Under the pieces are notes generated by a model that did no database searches, had not been told where the DNA came from, and saw nothing but the letters and a program-made list of their open reading frames with translations. Positions 7,818-16,810 of a stretch of 64,000 nt of DNA are shown here, piece by piece. Position 1 is the stretch's first letter, and the number at the start of each line of letters is the position of its first letter. This stretch comes from Streptomyces liliiviolaceus (lineage in GTDB: Bacteria; Actinomycetota; Actinomycetes; Streptomycetales; Streptomycetaceae): positions 4,836,001 to 4,900,000 of the forward strand of contig NZ_JAGPYQ010000001.1 in the NCBI RefSeq assembly GCF_018070025.1, written 5' to 3'. The position numbers were made by a program, and so were the translations under genes.

Positions 7818-10452
7818 ACGACGGCCTGGAGCGCCAGGTCCGCCAGTCGACATACCACGACGGCGACTACATGTACGCGACGTACCTCACGCACAGCGAC
7901 ACCAGCACCTACGTGAACCCGGCCGGCTCGACCGTTCCCCGGACCCGGACCTCCACCGACGCGCTCGGCCGCGTCACCTCCGTCAAGCACTACAGCAACG
8001 ACGACTCGAGCTCGGACAGCGGGCACGTGACCGCCTACGAGTACGACGCCCGCGGCTATCGCACCAAGGTCACCGACCCGGCAGGCAACGCCTGGACGTA
8101 CACCTACGACGCCCGCGGCCGCATGACGTCCACCACCGATCCCGACGTGGGGAAAACGGATACCGGCTACGACGACGCGGACCGGCCGAACAAGGTCACG
8201 GACGCCAAGTCCCGTACCACGTACACCGAGTACGACGAACTCAGCCGGATCAGATACATCCGGGAAGGTTCCGCGACCGCCACGCCCGTCAAGTCGTTCA
8301 CCTACGACACGCTGCCCGGCGCGCTCGGCCAGCCCGTCGCCGCCACCCGGCACACCACCAACGGCGACTACACCAACCGCGTCCCGGCTACGACACCGAA
8401 TACCGGCCCACCGGCAGCGAGACGGTCATCACGTCCAACACGATGACCACCGGCCTGGCCGGCACCTACGCCTCCACCTACACCCCCACCGGCTACAGCT
8501 ACGGCTACAACAGCCCGCAGCCGCACACCATGAAGTGGATCAGCTCCACCCCCTCCGGCAAGGACAGCAGCTACACCTACGACGCCGTGGGAAACACCGA
8601 AGTCCGCGACCTCCCCGACGCCACCCAGAACCTGACCTGGACGGCCGAGAACACACTCGACACCATCACCGACGACGGCAAGAAGACGACCTACGTCTAC
8701 GACGCCGACGGCAACCGCCTCCTGGAGGCCTCGCCCTCGGGCTCCACCCTCTACCTGGGCGAGACCGAGGTAACCACCAACGCCTCCGGCGCCATCACCC
8801 GCGCTTCCCGCACCTACACCCACCCCGGCGCCCCGGCCGTCACCCGCACCACCACCAGCAGCGCCACGGGCCACACCCTCACCGTGCTGCTCACCGACCA
8901 CCTCGGCACGGCCAACACCACGGTCGGACTCTCCAGCGGCCAGCCCGTCACCCGCCGCGCATTCAAGCCCTACGGCGAAGTCCGCGGCACCAGGCCGACG
9001 ACGTGGCCCAACAAGCGCACCTTCCTCGGCGTCGGCATCGACGACAAGGCCACCGGACTGACCCACATCGGAGCCCGCGAGTACGACCAGAGCACGGGCC
9101 GCTTCCTGTCGGCCGACCCGATCATCGACGTCGCCGACCCGCTGCAGATGAACGGATACGCATACGCCAACAACAGCCCGGTGAGCAAGAGCGACCCGAC
9201 GGGCCTGAAGGTCGCCTGCGGCGCCGGATTCGACACACCCTGCGCAAAGGACGACCACAACGGCGACGGAGTCCTCGACAAGACGTCATACGGCTCCAAC
9301 ACCACCAACAGCTCGGGAAGCAGCTCAGGCACCGGAACAACATGGGTGGCCAGCCAGACGCCCAAGACGAACAACATCCAAGACCTGCTGCGCTACTTCT
9401 CCATGAGCAGTCCGAACGGGGACTCGCCGGACACGAATTACTGGATCACCCCGGCCCATGAGAACAGCGGAGACAGCAACTCATGCTTCGGCAGGGAGGG
9501 CTGCCGTCAAGCCCTGAAGTACCTTTTGAAGCACAGTGACGCAGCGAAAGCCAAACGTATCGCCGCCAACTACTGCGTCGAAAACTTCAACAAGTGCGTG
9601 TCGGACGCCAAGGGATTCGAGCGCGCCAAGCTGATCGAAGATTTCATCGGGACCCTGGTCGCCGGCGGGAAAGCAGGAAGCAAGGCAGCGAAGTCAGTAA
9701 GGGCGATCGGCTGCAAGTGCTTCCTCGCCGGCACGGACGTTCTGATGGCCGACGGCTCTACCAAGAACATCGAGGACATCGAACTCGGTGACGAAGTCCT
9801 GGCAACTGACCCTGAATCCCGCGAATCCGGGCCCCGAAAAGTCACCCGCCTCATCGTCACCAACAGCGACAAACAGTTCAGTGAACTGTCCATCGCCACC
9901 GACGACGGCATCGATAAACTCACCGCCACTCACGAGCACCCCTTCTGGTCACCCTCCGAGGACGACTGGATCGAGGCCGGTGCCCTGACCGCGGGCATGA
10001 CCCTGCTCACCGACGAAAAGGACACGGTCCTCGTCACCGGCAACCGGTCCTTCACCAAGCACGCCCGCACATACAACCTCACGGTCGCCGACCTGCACAC
10101 CTACTATGTGCTAGCCGGGCACACACCCGTCCTGGTCCACAACTCCACCTGCCCGATCACGATGGACGAGGCAGTCTCCCGGGCGGCCGACTTCGTCGGC
10201 GGCGAAGGGCGCATGATCGTTTCGAAGAGCGGCGGCTGGCAATTCATGAGACAATTCCGGGATGCCCAGGGCAGCAGAATCACCCAGATAGCGCGCTTCG
10301 ACATCAACCCCAAGTCACCGCATGTGCAAAACGAAGGCCCGCACCTGAACCTGGAGACACAGATCAACGGCAGGACAGTACGCGGAGGGCCATTGAAGGA
10401 CCCGCACACTCCGATCGATCCAAGCACAGCCAGAACCGGAGACATTCCGTGA
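7814..10452 (+). pseudogene. RHS-repeat polymorphic toxin with Hint domain, 5'-truncated and frameshifted
   Basis: From 7814 to about 8385 one frame encodes YD-type RHS repeats (YEYDARGYRTKVTDPAGNAW, YTYDARGRMTSTTDPD). The frame then shifts by one base: GTCCCGGCTACGAC at 8381-8394 would read V-L-G-Y-D with one extra T. It then stays open to 10452. The second part holds more repeats, the RHS core signature (GAREYDQSTGRFLSADPIID, YAYANNSPVSKSDPTG), an intein-like Hint domain (KCFLAGTDVLMADGSTK, TATHEHPFW, ending VLVHNS) and a C-terminal domain of about 100 residues with FDINPKSPHVQNEGPHLN and DPHTPIDPSTARTGDIP. The tail resembles known polymorphic-toxin tips, probably nuclease-type; I cannot name the family. 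The N-terminus, with export region and most repeats, is gone. Reinitiation at ATG 8443 could still give a Hint-toxin fragment. The stop overlaps the immunity gene by 4 bases. Confidence 0.8.
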
Positions 10453-10850
10453 TTTCCATCGATGCGACCATCCGCTACTCCGCCGCCACCAACGAGGTGG
10501 ATATAGCAGGATCGGCAGCCGCTCTCGAGGAGTTGGGGAACGCTCTGCTGCAGGACGGCGCAGAAGTAGTCATGTCCGTAGGGTCTGACCCTTCTCCGTA
10601 CACGTCCTATCTCTCCGGCATTCGAATAGAACTACGCGAAGACCGGATGGTCCTCATGGCTGTAGATGAGGGCCAGAAGATGCTGACCTTCACAGGCTCC
10701 GAAGAGTCCATGACCGTGTTGGCAGACAATATTCGGGACCTGGGCCGAGAAGGAGATCCAGGAGAGCATCAGCATATTGAGCACCACGAGGGCCACTATT
10801 ACCTGGCAGAGTCACCCGTCTCGCTTGTAGTTTCCCGCAAGGACCGATGA
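10449..10850 (+). CDS. immunity protein for the RHS toxin (Imm32-like)
   Basis: This 133-residue protein starts with a GTG whose GTGA overlaps the stop of the rhs toxin, a classic toxin-immunity junction giving translational coupling. The sequence has the pattern I recall for Imm32-type immunity proteins: an N-terminal beta-rich part (NEVDIAGSAAALEELGNALL), DPSPYTSYLSGIRIELREDR, MTVLADNIRDLG and a His-rich GEHQHIEHHEGHYYLAESPV segment. It should be cytosolic and bind the C-terminal toxin domain. It is intact although the toxin gene upstream is broken, as expected for an immunity gene kept to protect against siblings. Family assignment is from memory of motif layout. Confidence 0.7.
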   Translation: MISIDATIRYSAATNEVDIAGSAAALEELGNALLQDGAEVVMSVGSDPSPYTSYLSGIRIELREDRMVLMAVDEGQKMLTFTGSEESMTVLADNIRDLGREGDPGEHQHIEHHEGHYYLAESPVSLVVSRKDR

Positions 10851-10990
10851 CGTTGACCGACTACGCTCTCACTCCTCTGACGTGCGGCCTCATTCACTGA
10901 AGGCATCTCAAGAAGGTCCACCCATGATCACGTTAAGTCACCCCGAGAAGTGAGGTAGATCCTTGATTGGCGGCGGCTCGTTGTCTCGGC

Positions 10991-11805
10991 ATGGGCATAG
11001 TTGAGCGGCTGGTGTCGAACGGACTGTGGGAGATCTTCCAGAATGTGGCGCCGGGACCGCCGGTGCGCGCACAGGGCGGCGGACGGCAGAGGTGTGATGA
11101 CCGCGCCGTGCTGGCCGCGATCATCTTCGTTGCGACATCGGGCTGCACCTGGCGGCAGTTGCCGCCAGTTTTCGGCGCCTCCTGGCAGACCGTCCACCGA
11201 CGCTTCACTGACTGGTCCAGGGCTCGGGTATGGGCGAAGCTACACCGGGTCGTGCTGGACCGCCTCGGTGCAAACGGCGAACTCGACTGGTCGCGTTGCG
11301 CGATCGACTCAATCAGTATTCGGGCGGTCAAAGGGGGCCCTTGACCGGACCGAATCCGACCGATCGCGGGAAGCTCGGGTCAAAGATCCATGTCATCTGT
11401 GACCGCAACGGACTCCCGCTCTCCATCGGCATCTCCGGCGCCAACCTCCACGACAGCCAAGCGCTTGCGCCAATGATGCTAGGCATCCCGCCCATCCGCT
11501 CCCGGCGCGGCCCCCGGCGTCGTCGACCGGCCAAACTGCATGCGGACAAGGCGTACGACTTCGACCACCTGCGCAGCTGGCTGCGCCGCCGACAGATCGT
11601 GCCAAGAATCGCCCGTCGTGGGGTTGAAGCCAGCGACCGTCTTGGCCGGCACCGCTGGGTGGTCGAGCGCACGATGTCGTGGCTGAACGGATGCCGTCGT
11701 CTGCACCGCCGCTACGAACGCAAGGCTGAGCACTTCCTGGCCTTCGTCGGTATCGCCAGTACCCTCATCTGCTTTCGCCGGAGCACCAACGCGGACCAGT
11801 TCTGA
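10991..11805 (+). mobile_element. IS5-family insertion sequence (coding span; ends not resolved)
   Basis: The interval covers the two overlapping transposase frames. I searched the flanks at about 10900-10990 and 11806-11870 by eye for terminal inverted repeats and a short target duplication and found no convincing pair, so the true ends are undefined. The element sits directly behind the toxin-immunity pair and may have brought in or truncated neighbouring DNA. Confidence 0.75.
10991..11805 (+). CDS. IS5-family transposase, two frames joined by -1 frameshift
   Basis: Frame A (10991-11344) encodes MGIVERLVSNGLWEIFQNVA and continues to WSRCAIDSISIRAVKGGP before a stop. Frame B (open from 11230) continues the protein as LTGPNPTDRGKLGSKIHVIC through HADKAYDFDHLRSWLRRRQI to the DDE Glu region RHRWVVERTMSWLNGCRRLH. 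The change of frame is -1 and occurs at AAAGGGGG (11330-11337), a slippery run in the same place as in other two-frame IS5 elements. It joins AVKGG to PLTGPNP without loss of conserved residues. Catalytic Asp residues are in AIDS and HADKAYD; the Glu is in VVERT. It is probably functional if frameshifting is programmed. Confidence 0.82.
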
Positions 11806-11881
11806 CGCCAGGTCCTCTGGACGTACCACGGGAGAAACCTGGACTGCACTACTGTCAGTGGCAGAAGGAATCATGCTGGGT

Positions 11882-12190
11882 ATGACCGCCGAACTGATCA
11901 CCTGGCTGCATGAGCAGATCAACGTCGACGAGGCAACAGCCGCAGACCAGCCCCCCGAGCTCTGGCTACCCGATGGGCTGACCCCCGAGAGCCCGCTCGC
12001 CGCGCTCTATGCTCCGGCACGCACAATTGCCATGAAGCGCGACGTTCTCGCCGCCTGGCGCGACCCGGATCACGCTGACCTCGGGGACTACGAGGCTCTC
12101 CACAGTGACTGGGCTGTGCGGGTTCTCGCGTTGACCAGCTACTCCGATCGCCCGGGATATCGAACAGAGTGGGCTCCTGACGACGAGTAG
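11882..12190 (+). CDS. DUF6221-like small protein
   Basis: This protein of about 102 residues reads MTAELITWLHEQINVDEATA at the start and VLALTSYSDRPGYRTEWAPD near the end. The N-terminal helix and the C-terminal LALxYxDxPxYxxEW block match a family common in Streptomyces mobile regions (DUF6221). The cysteines and histidines usually found in the middle of that family are absent, so this is a shortened variant. Starts at 11858 (GTG), 11873 (ATG) and 11882 (ATG) are all in frame; AAGGA at 11865-11869 does not decide between the last two. Function unknown. Confidence 0.6.
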   Translation: MTAELITWLHEQINVDEATAADQPPELWLPDGLTPESPLAALYAPARTIAMKRDVLAAWRDPDHADLGDYEALHSDWAVRVLALTSYSDRPGYRTEWAPDDE

Positions 12191-12536
12191 GCCCCTACAG
12201 GCCATCGAGGGCTTGCTGAGCGCGTCCACTACCACTCGGCGGCCTACTGCGATTAGCTCGTCCGCGAGGCGCAGCGCCGACGCGGTAGCCCTCCGCCCTT
12301 CCGCTCTCATTCTTGTCCACAACTCGCCTACGAGACCGGCCGTCAAAACACCAACTGAGACGACCTCTTACTCACACAAAGGATTTCCAAGGACATCGAG
12401 ACCGGCAGCGCGGCTGCGGCCAGCCGTGTCCTCCAGAGCATCAAGGTCGGCTTCGGAGGGTTGCCTGACGCGCACGTCGACCAGGCCGAGGGTCGGACGT
12501 AACAGCTCCAGCTCTGCGGCTGACGCACCGCTGTCA
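12191..12536. other. spacer with possible leftward coding remnant
   Basis: No complete gene is seen. On the minus strand one frame ending at 12368 reads AAELELLRPTLGLVDVRVRQ, then PSEADLDALEDTAGRSRAAG, which looks more like protein than chance and could be the tail of a lost gene. It is out of frame with the neighbouring hypothetical gene at 12537-13064 and has no start of its own. Confidence 0.35.
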
Positions 12537-13064
12537 TCAGAGTTGCGGCAGTCGGTCCGCAACAGTGGGAGTGCGTCGCTCCTCAAGCCAGAAGAGATAG
12601 ACACGCAGGTGCGACGCCAGCTCGCCGTCGAGGTAGGCGGCGTAGTCCAAGGCCGCGTCGCCCACGCCCTGCCCGGCCTTCGCGTCGTCGGCCTCCCAGT
12701 CGGCACGCCTGTTCACCAGGTACTCCCTGATCCGCCCTCGGTCACACCACCACTCCCGGACCGCTGTCGGCGTCCATTGAGCGTCACCGTCACAGCCGTA
12801 GCCGGAGAAGGCCTCAGCCTCCGCTGCGTCAACCAGCTGCTGAAGCTCCTCCGGCGTCCGGGGCTGCCGGTACACGTATTCGGTGAAGTGGTCGGCCTCG
12901 TAGAGCACGAGCTCCGGGGCGTGGATACGGCCGGTGCCGCAGTTGTCGGTTCCAGCGCCGTAGAACGGTCCGGGCACGTTGAGCCACTTCCGATCCGACC
13001 ACTGTCCCAGGAACGCTCCGCGCGCATCGCCGAGCACAGGCACCGGATCGAAGTAGAGGTCCAC
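12537..13064 (-). CDS. conserved actinobacterial hypothetical protein
   Basis: This 175-residue protein has no signal peptide or membrane segment. Recognisable blocks are KWLNVPGPFYGAGTDNCGTG near residue 26 and FSGYGCDGDAQWTPTAVREW near residue 91. I recall these as a widespread Streptomyces family of unknown function, with cysteines and tryptophans conserved. The GTG at 13064 is assumed to be the start, with no obvious ribosome-binding site. C-terminal residues about 145-175 (YLDGELASHLRVYLFWLEER) form an amphipathic helix. It lies alone between the mobile scar and the redox block. Confidence 0.6.
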   Translation of the reverse strand: MDLYFDPVPVLGDARGAFLGQWSDRKWLNVPGPFYGAGTDNCGTGRIHAPELVLYEADHFTEYVYRQPRTPEELQQLVDAAEAEAFSGYGCDGDAQWTPTAVREWWCDRGRIREYLVNRRADWEADDAKAGQGVGDAALDYAAYLDGELASHLRVYLFWLEERRTPTVADRLPQL

Positions 13065-13263
13065 GGGACAAGGTTAGCCATGTGATGATCGATCCACCGG
13101 ACAGGCTTTAGGTCCTCGTACTCTCCGCACGCCATCGACCCCGGGCTCATCTCACGGACCGCCCCGTCCGCACCGAGCTCCCGCTGCGCGCCCCCGCGCC
13201 CGGCGTGTATCTCCCACTCCGCATCGGGAGCCGGGGCCGGTCGGCACCGAAGCGCTCCTGCGC

Positions 13264-13989
13264 CTACTTCTTGAGTCGGCGGCTTCCCGCGTGCCAGTCC
13301 TCGGTCCTGCCCGTCCGCCCTGGCGTCACCCCGAACGACGGCAGTTGCGGCCGCTCACGCAGACTGCGCTTGAGCTCGGCGAAGCCGGGGAATCGGGCGA
13401 GACCGATGACGTGATCCCACAGCACCCCCGCCTGCTCCTCGCCGGGCAGCCGACTGATCACCGGCCCGAAGAAGGCGACGCCCTCGGGCGGCTCGAAGTG
13501 CACGATCGGTGTGCCGACGTCCTTGCCCGTCAGTGACAGCGCTTCGTCGGACTCGGCCTGGATCTCGACATCGCGGGCCGTGTCGTCGAGTGCGTCGACG
13601 AGCGAGATCGGGAGGCCGGCCTCCGCGAGGGCCTCCGAGACGAGGGCAGGGTCGGCCTGCCACCCGGGGGCCCGCCCTTCGTCGGGTCCGACCTCCATGA
13701 TGCGCGCGCCAAAGGCCTGGTAGAGCGGTCCGGTCACGTCGCGACCGTGTCTCTCCCGGGCCGCCGAGGCCACTCTCAGCAGCCGCAGGCCCGCCGGGTG
13801 CTGGGCCTCGTACTCCGAGGGGAAGTGGCTGTCGTAGTCGAGGTGCGAGTTGATCAGGCGCAGGGAGATGAACCGCCACTCGACGGTGTAATCGCGCTGT
13901 GCCTGAACCAGCCGAATCCACTTGCTGGTCATCCACGCGAAGGGACAGACGGGGTCGAAGTAGAAGTTGATGTCGGCTTTCTTCGTCAT
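13264..13989 (-). CDS. DsbA-fold reductase, Rv2466c (mycothiol-dependent nitroreductase) family
   Basis: This 241-residue thioredoxin-fold protein aligns along its length with mycobacterial Rv2466c: FYFDPVCPFAWMTSKWIRLV, GPLYQAFGARIMEVG, AEAGLP, GKDVGTPIVHF, GVAFFGPVISRLP and FPGFAELKRSLRERPQLPSF. Rv2466c uses a CPWC active site and mycothiol to reduce nitroaromatics. Here the motif is C15-P-F-A18, so the resolving cysteine is missing and only a monothiol mechanism is possible. The ATG at 13989 is 11 bases from AGGA; the upstream GTG at 13998 is too close to it. It lies 60 bases downstream of an old-yellow-enzyme gene and probably shares its transcript. Confidence 0.82.
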   Translation of the reverse strand: MTKKADINFYFDPVCPFAWMTSKWIRLVQAQRDYTVEWRFISLRLINSHLDYDSHFPSEYEAQHPAGLRLLRVASAARERHGRDVTGPLYQAFGARIMEVGPDEGRAPGWQADPALVSEALAEAGLPISLVDALDDTARDVEIQAESDEALSLTGKDVGTPIVHFEPPEGVAFFGPVISRLPGEEQAGVLWDHVIGLARFPGFAELKRSLRERPQLPSFGVTPGRTGRTEDWHAGSRRLKK

Positions 13990-14049
13990 CGTGTCCACAA
14001 TCCTGGGTCGGGTGATTTCCTGTGCGATGAGTGCTGGAACGGTGCCGGT

Positions 14050-15126
14050 TCAGTAGATCAGGGTCTGCCATCCCTTCACGTAGTTGATGAAGCGCTCGCT
14101 CAGTCCTCCCTCCCGCAAGTACTGCGCCGTCACGGGAAGTTCCGGACTCTCGTACAGCGGGTCAGCCTTCACCTGTCGGGGGAAGTCCCGCTGGAGAATG
14201 CCGGCCCGGCCGATCAGTACGAAGTCACAGCCCTCGTCCAGCAACTGCCCAGCACGCCGGGCGCTCCTGACCTTTCCCGCGGCCCCCACGCGCACACCCT
14301 TTCGGGGAAGGTCCGTGAAGACGCTGAGCATCGTCTTTCCGCGGAACTCCCCCTCCTGCACGATCTGCGCGGAGTCCCACAGGGCCAGATCGAGGTAATC
14401 GATCAATTCCTGATCAAGGATCTCGGTGACGATCTCGCGCAGTTCCGCCAGACGCAGCCCGTAACGCTCGACCGACAGACGCCAGCCGATCTGGAATTCG
14501 GGACCGCACGCCTTGCGAATCCCTTCGATCACCTCGATGGTGAGGCGTGCTCGATTCTCAGTATTTCCGCCATATTTGTCCGTACGGTCGTTGAGCAGGG
14601 GGGACATGAACTCTGACAGGATCCATCCGAACGCGCCGTGCACGGAGACGCCGTCGAATCCTGCCTTCTCCGCTCTGACCGCGGCCGCGACGAAGCTGTC
14701 GCGGATGCCCTCGACCTGTTCCGTTGCGAGTGCTTTGACACCCGGCACCGTGTTGCTGGAAGCCGGAGCCGGAACGCCTCCCAGTTCCGGGCGGGCGCGA
14801 TGGCCGGCGTGGTGCAACTGCACTGCCGACAGAGCCCCTCCCTCCCGGACCGAAGTGGCCATTTCGGCCAGGCCGGGAAGATGCTCATCACTGTGGATTC
14901 CGAGCTGGCGCACGAATGCCTTTGCGCCGGGTTCGACGGTGGCGGCAGCGGTCTGGATCAAGGCGTAATCGCCTTGCGCGAGTTGCCTGATCCACTCCTG
15001 ATCGATTGCGGACGCGGAACCGTCATGTTCACTCTGCTGATTGGTGAGCGGCGCCAGCATGAACCGATTTCGCATGGCAGGGCCGTGCGAAAGGGTGAGT
15101 GGATTGAACAGATCTGGGACTGACAT
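14050..15126 (-). CDS. NADH:flavin oxidoreductase / old yellow enzyme family
   Basis: This 358-residue FMN-dependent TIM-barrel enzyme starts at an ATG with GGAG 5 bases upstream. Family hallmarks are RNRFMLAPLTNQQ (FMN site), VQLHHAGHRA, the AEKAGFDGVSVHGAFGWILS block, ENRARLTIEVIEGI and the C-terminal phosphate-binding GCDFVLIGRAGI. Such enzymes reduce activated alkenes, nitro compounds or quinones with NAD(P)H. It is strongly similar over its whole length to the gene at 18085-19173, so the two arose by duplication. In both, the second catalytic His/Asn position reads VHGAFGWILS. It is followed by the Rv2466c-like reductase gene, suggesting a joint role in electrophile or nitro reduction. 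Confidence 0.88.
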   Translation of the reverse strand: MSVPDLFNPLTLSHGPAMRNRFMLAPLTNQQSEHDGSASAIDQEWIRQLAQGDYALIQTAAATVEPGAKAFVRQLGIHSDEHLPGLAEMATSVREGGALSAVQLHHAGHRARPELGGVPAPASSNTVPGVKALATEQVEGIRDSFVAAAVRAEKAGFDGVSVHGAFGWILSEFMSPLLNDRTDKYGGNTENRARLTIEVIEGIRKACGPEFQIGWRLSVERYGLRLAELREIVTEILDQELIDYLDLALWDSAQIVQEGEFRGKTMLSVFTDLPRKGVRVGAAGKVRSARRAGQLLDEGCDFVLIGRAGILQRDFPRQVKADPLYESPELPVTAQYLREGGLSERFINYVKGWQTLIY

Positions 15127-15512
15127 CAAGACTCCAGGTGGTCGTGGGTGCGAGGGCACAGGCCGGAGGGATGTACTACGACGCGCCCAACGTCATGCGA
15201 CATAGAGGGCGTCATGGGCGGCCGCCGCGCGGAGCTGGCATCCGGTCGCCTCGTCTCGCGTCGCCGGTACCTTCGCGGGGCCTTGCCCAAGGGACTGAGA
15301 GACCGAGGGGCTGAGGGAACCGTTCGGGTGGCCGTCCCGCAGCGTGCGGGACGGCCACCGATAGCAAGGGAGCGCGCCCTTCCCCCGCATGGGCCGGGTG
15401 AGGCGATCGGCCGCAGCCCTTTCCCTGTTCCGGCTACTCCGGCCACTCCGGCTGTTCCCGGGGGTTCACAGCGCCCTGCCGCGCTCCATGAGCGGCGGAA
15501 GGCGCCGCGGCA
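15127..15512. other. spacer between OYE promoter and DsrE gene end
   Basis: No gene is seen in these 386 bases. The left part must hold the promoter of the leftward old-yellow-enzyme gene; the middle carries a strong terminator-like hairpin at 15327-15359 that follows the leftward DsrE gene. Confidence 0.5.
15327..15359 (-). terminator. hairpin terminator downstream of DsrE gene
   Basis: GGTGGCCGTCCCGCA and TGCGGGACGGCCACC form a perfect 15-bp stem around a 3-base GCG loop. There is no U-tract, as often in Streptomyces. It lies about 150 bases beyond the DsrE stop and shields the next leftward gene. Confidence 0.65.
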
Positions 15513-15893
15513 TCAGAAGGTCAGGATCCGGTAGCCGGACTCCACCAGTTCCCGGATGCTCGCGACCCCCGGGGTGCCGGGCGCCTGGTTCTGGCCGATC
15601 TGCTTGATCCCCTCGCCCTCGATGCCCTTCTCCGCGCCGAAGACGGTCGTGCAGCCCGAGGAGGCCACCGTGGCGACCTGCTTCTTCACCGCCGTGTAGA
15701 GCTCGTGGGCGGGGTGATCCGAGTCGGCCAGCACGGCCGGCCAGCGCGTGCCGGTCCCCTGGAACAGCACCAGGGCCTCGCCGTCCTGCGCGAACTCCCA
15801 GGCAGTGGCGAGGGCGTCGAAGACCCGCCCCAGCGCTTCGTCAGTACCTGTCGACGGGTCGGACAGAACCACGACTGCGGTCTTGCTGCTCAT
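15513..15893 (-). CDS. DsrE family protein
   Basis: This 126-residue protein has the DsrE/DsrF-like alternating beta-alpha fold: AVVVLSDPSTGTDEALGRVF, GEALVLFQGTGTRWPAVLAD, the cysteine segment TVASSGCTTVFGAEKGIEG and RELVESGYRILTF. In sulfur-relay members a cysteine at the SSGC position carries persulfide, and it is kept here (about Cys80). GAGGAG precedes the ATG by about 9 bases. A TetR-type operator at 15938-15955 lies 45 bases upstream, nearly identical to the one at the tetR gene 16235-16801. The gene is therefore predicted to be repressed by that TetR protein. Role in sulfur or thiol stress is inferred. Confidence 0.75.
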   Translation of the reverse strand: MSSKTAVVVLSDPSTGTDEALGRVFDALATAWEFAQDGEALVLFQGTGTRWPAVLADSDHPAHELYTAVKKQVATVASSGCTTVFGAEKGIEGEGIKQIGQNQAPGTPGVASIRELVESGYRILTF

Positions 15894-16234
15894 TGCACAT
15901 GCTCCTCAAGAGTCGTACGAGGTGGACGATTTCATTTTTACCGTACGTTCGGTAACTTTCCAAAAGTGACCTGCGCCACACTCTCGAAGGCATGGGTCGC
16001 GTTCCTGGGCTCAGCCCTTGCGGCGCGTTCGGTGGAGTGCGGCCAGCGTCCGCAGGGTCGGCCGTGCACGACTCGGAGGCCGCTCATCGACAGCAGCGCA
16101 GGGCCGATCAACGCATGGGCAGCCAGTGGGTGGACAGCCACCGTGCGGCAGCTGCCGAGGGGTTACGGGAGAACGGCCAGTGCCGGAATCCCGCTAACAG
16201 CGGCGCTTGACTTCCAGCCCTGCCCGGACAGGAC
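15894..16234. other. spacer with TetR operator upstream of DsrE gene
   Basis: This 341-base region holds the DsrE promoter and the operator at 15938-15955. The rest (about 15960-16234) has no ribosome-binding site, domain or repeat that I could support. Confidence 0.5.
15938..15955. promoter_or_regulatory. TetR-type operator (copy 1)
   Basis: TTACCGTACGTTCGGTAA is a perfect 6-base dyad with a 6-base spacer (centre TACGTT). It shares both arms with the site at 16811-16828 in front of the tetR gene, so both are probably bound by the same repressor. Confidence 0.75.
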
Positions 16235-16801
16235 CTAGACCCGCTCGGGCGTCAGAAGGGTCGGCAAAAGGGCCACGGCTTCCGTGAAGGGCTCCGTGTC
16301 ACCCAACACCCGGGCAAGCACCAAGGCCCCCTCGATCCGCAGGAACACGTCTTTCGCGACGCGCTGCGCGTCATCGGGGCCTCGACCCGCGCGCTGCGCG
16401 GCTTCGGCCATCGCCTCGATCCACGTCACGGCGAGCGAGCGGGCGTGTTCGCGCACCTTCGCCGGAGCGCCCGCCAGCGTCATCGTGTCGAGGACGCACG
16501 ACAACGCCCCCGCCCCGTAGAAGTCACTCAGCCGGCGAGCGGTCTCGTCCATCCCCTGCGAGACGTCGGACTCCGTCCGCAGCGGTTCCAGGATCCACAG
16601 GAAACGCTCACCCACGGCGGTGAGGACCGCCTCCGCGATCCCTTCCTTCCCGGCGGGGAACCGGTGGTAAAGGCTCGCCCGCTGCAGGCCCGAGGCCGCC
16701 GAGAGGTCGCCGATCAGGGCTCCTTCGAAGCCCTTCTCCCGGAAGACAGGCATGAGCAGGTCGAGTAGTTGAGCCTCGCCGATGGAGGGGGGACGCGCCA
16801 T
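16235..16801 (-). CDS. TetR/AcrR family repressor
   Basis: This 188-residue protein has a TetR helix-turn-helix in residues 8-55 (LLDLLMPVFREKGFEGALIG, then DLSAASGLQRASLYHRFPAG) and an all-helical ligand domain of the type that follows LKGAAFYHRF-like regulators (ETARRLSDFYGAGALSCVLD). The start is ATG 16801, with GAGGA almost touching it. The operator at 16811-16828 lies only 10 bases upstream, so it autoregulates. A matching site precedes the DsrE gene about 0.9 kb away. The combination suggests a small thiol- or electrophile-responsive regulon. Confidence 0.82.
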   Translation of the reverse strand: MARPPSIGEAQLLDLLMPVFREKGFEGALIGDLSAASGLQRASLYHRFPAGKEGIAEAVLTAVGERFLWILEPLRTESDVSQGMDETARRLSDFYGAGALSCVLDTMTLAGAPAKVREHARSLAVTWIEAMAEAAQRAGRGPDDAQRVAKDVFLRIEGALVLARVLGDTEPFTEAVALLPTLLTPERV

Positions 16802-16810
16802 TCCTCAATG

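Noticed and set aside
10900..11870. Terminal inverted repeats of the IS5-family element.
   Set aside because: Best candidate arms matched at only about half the positions; ends left undefined.
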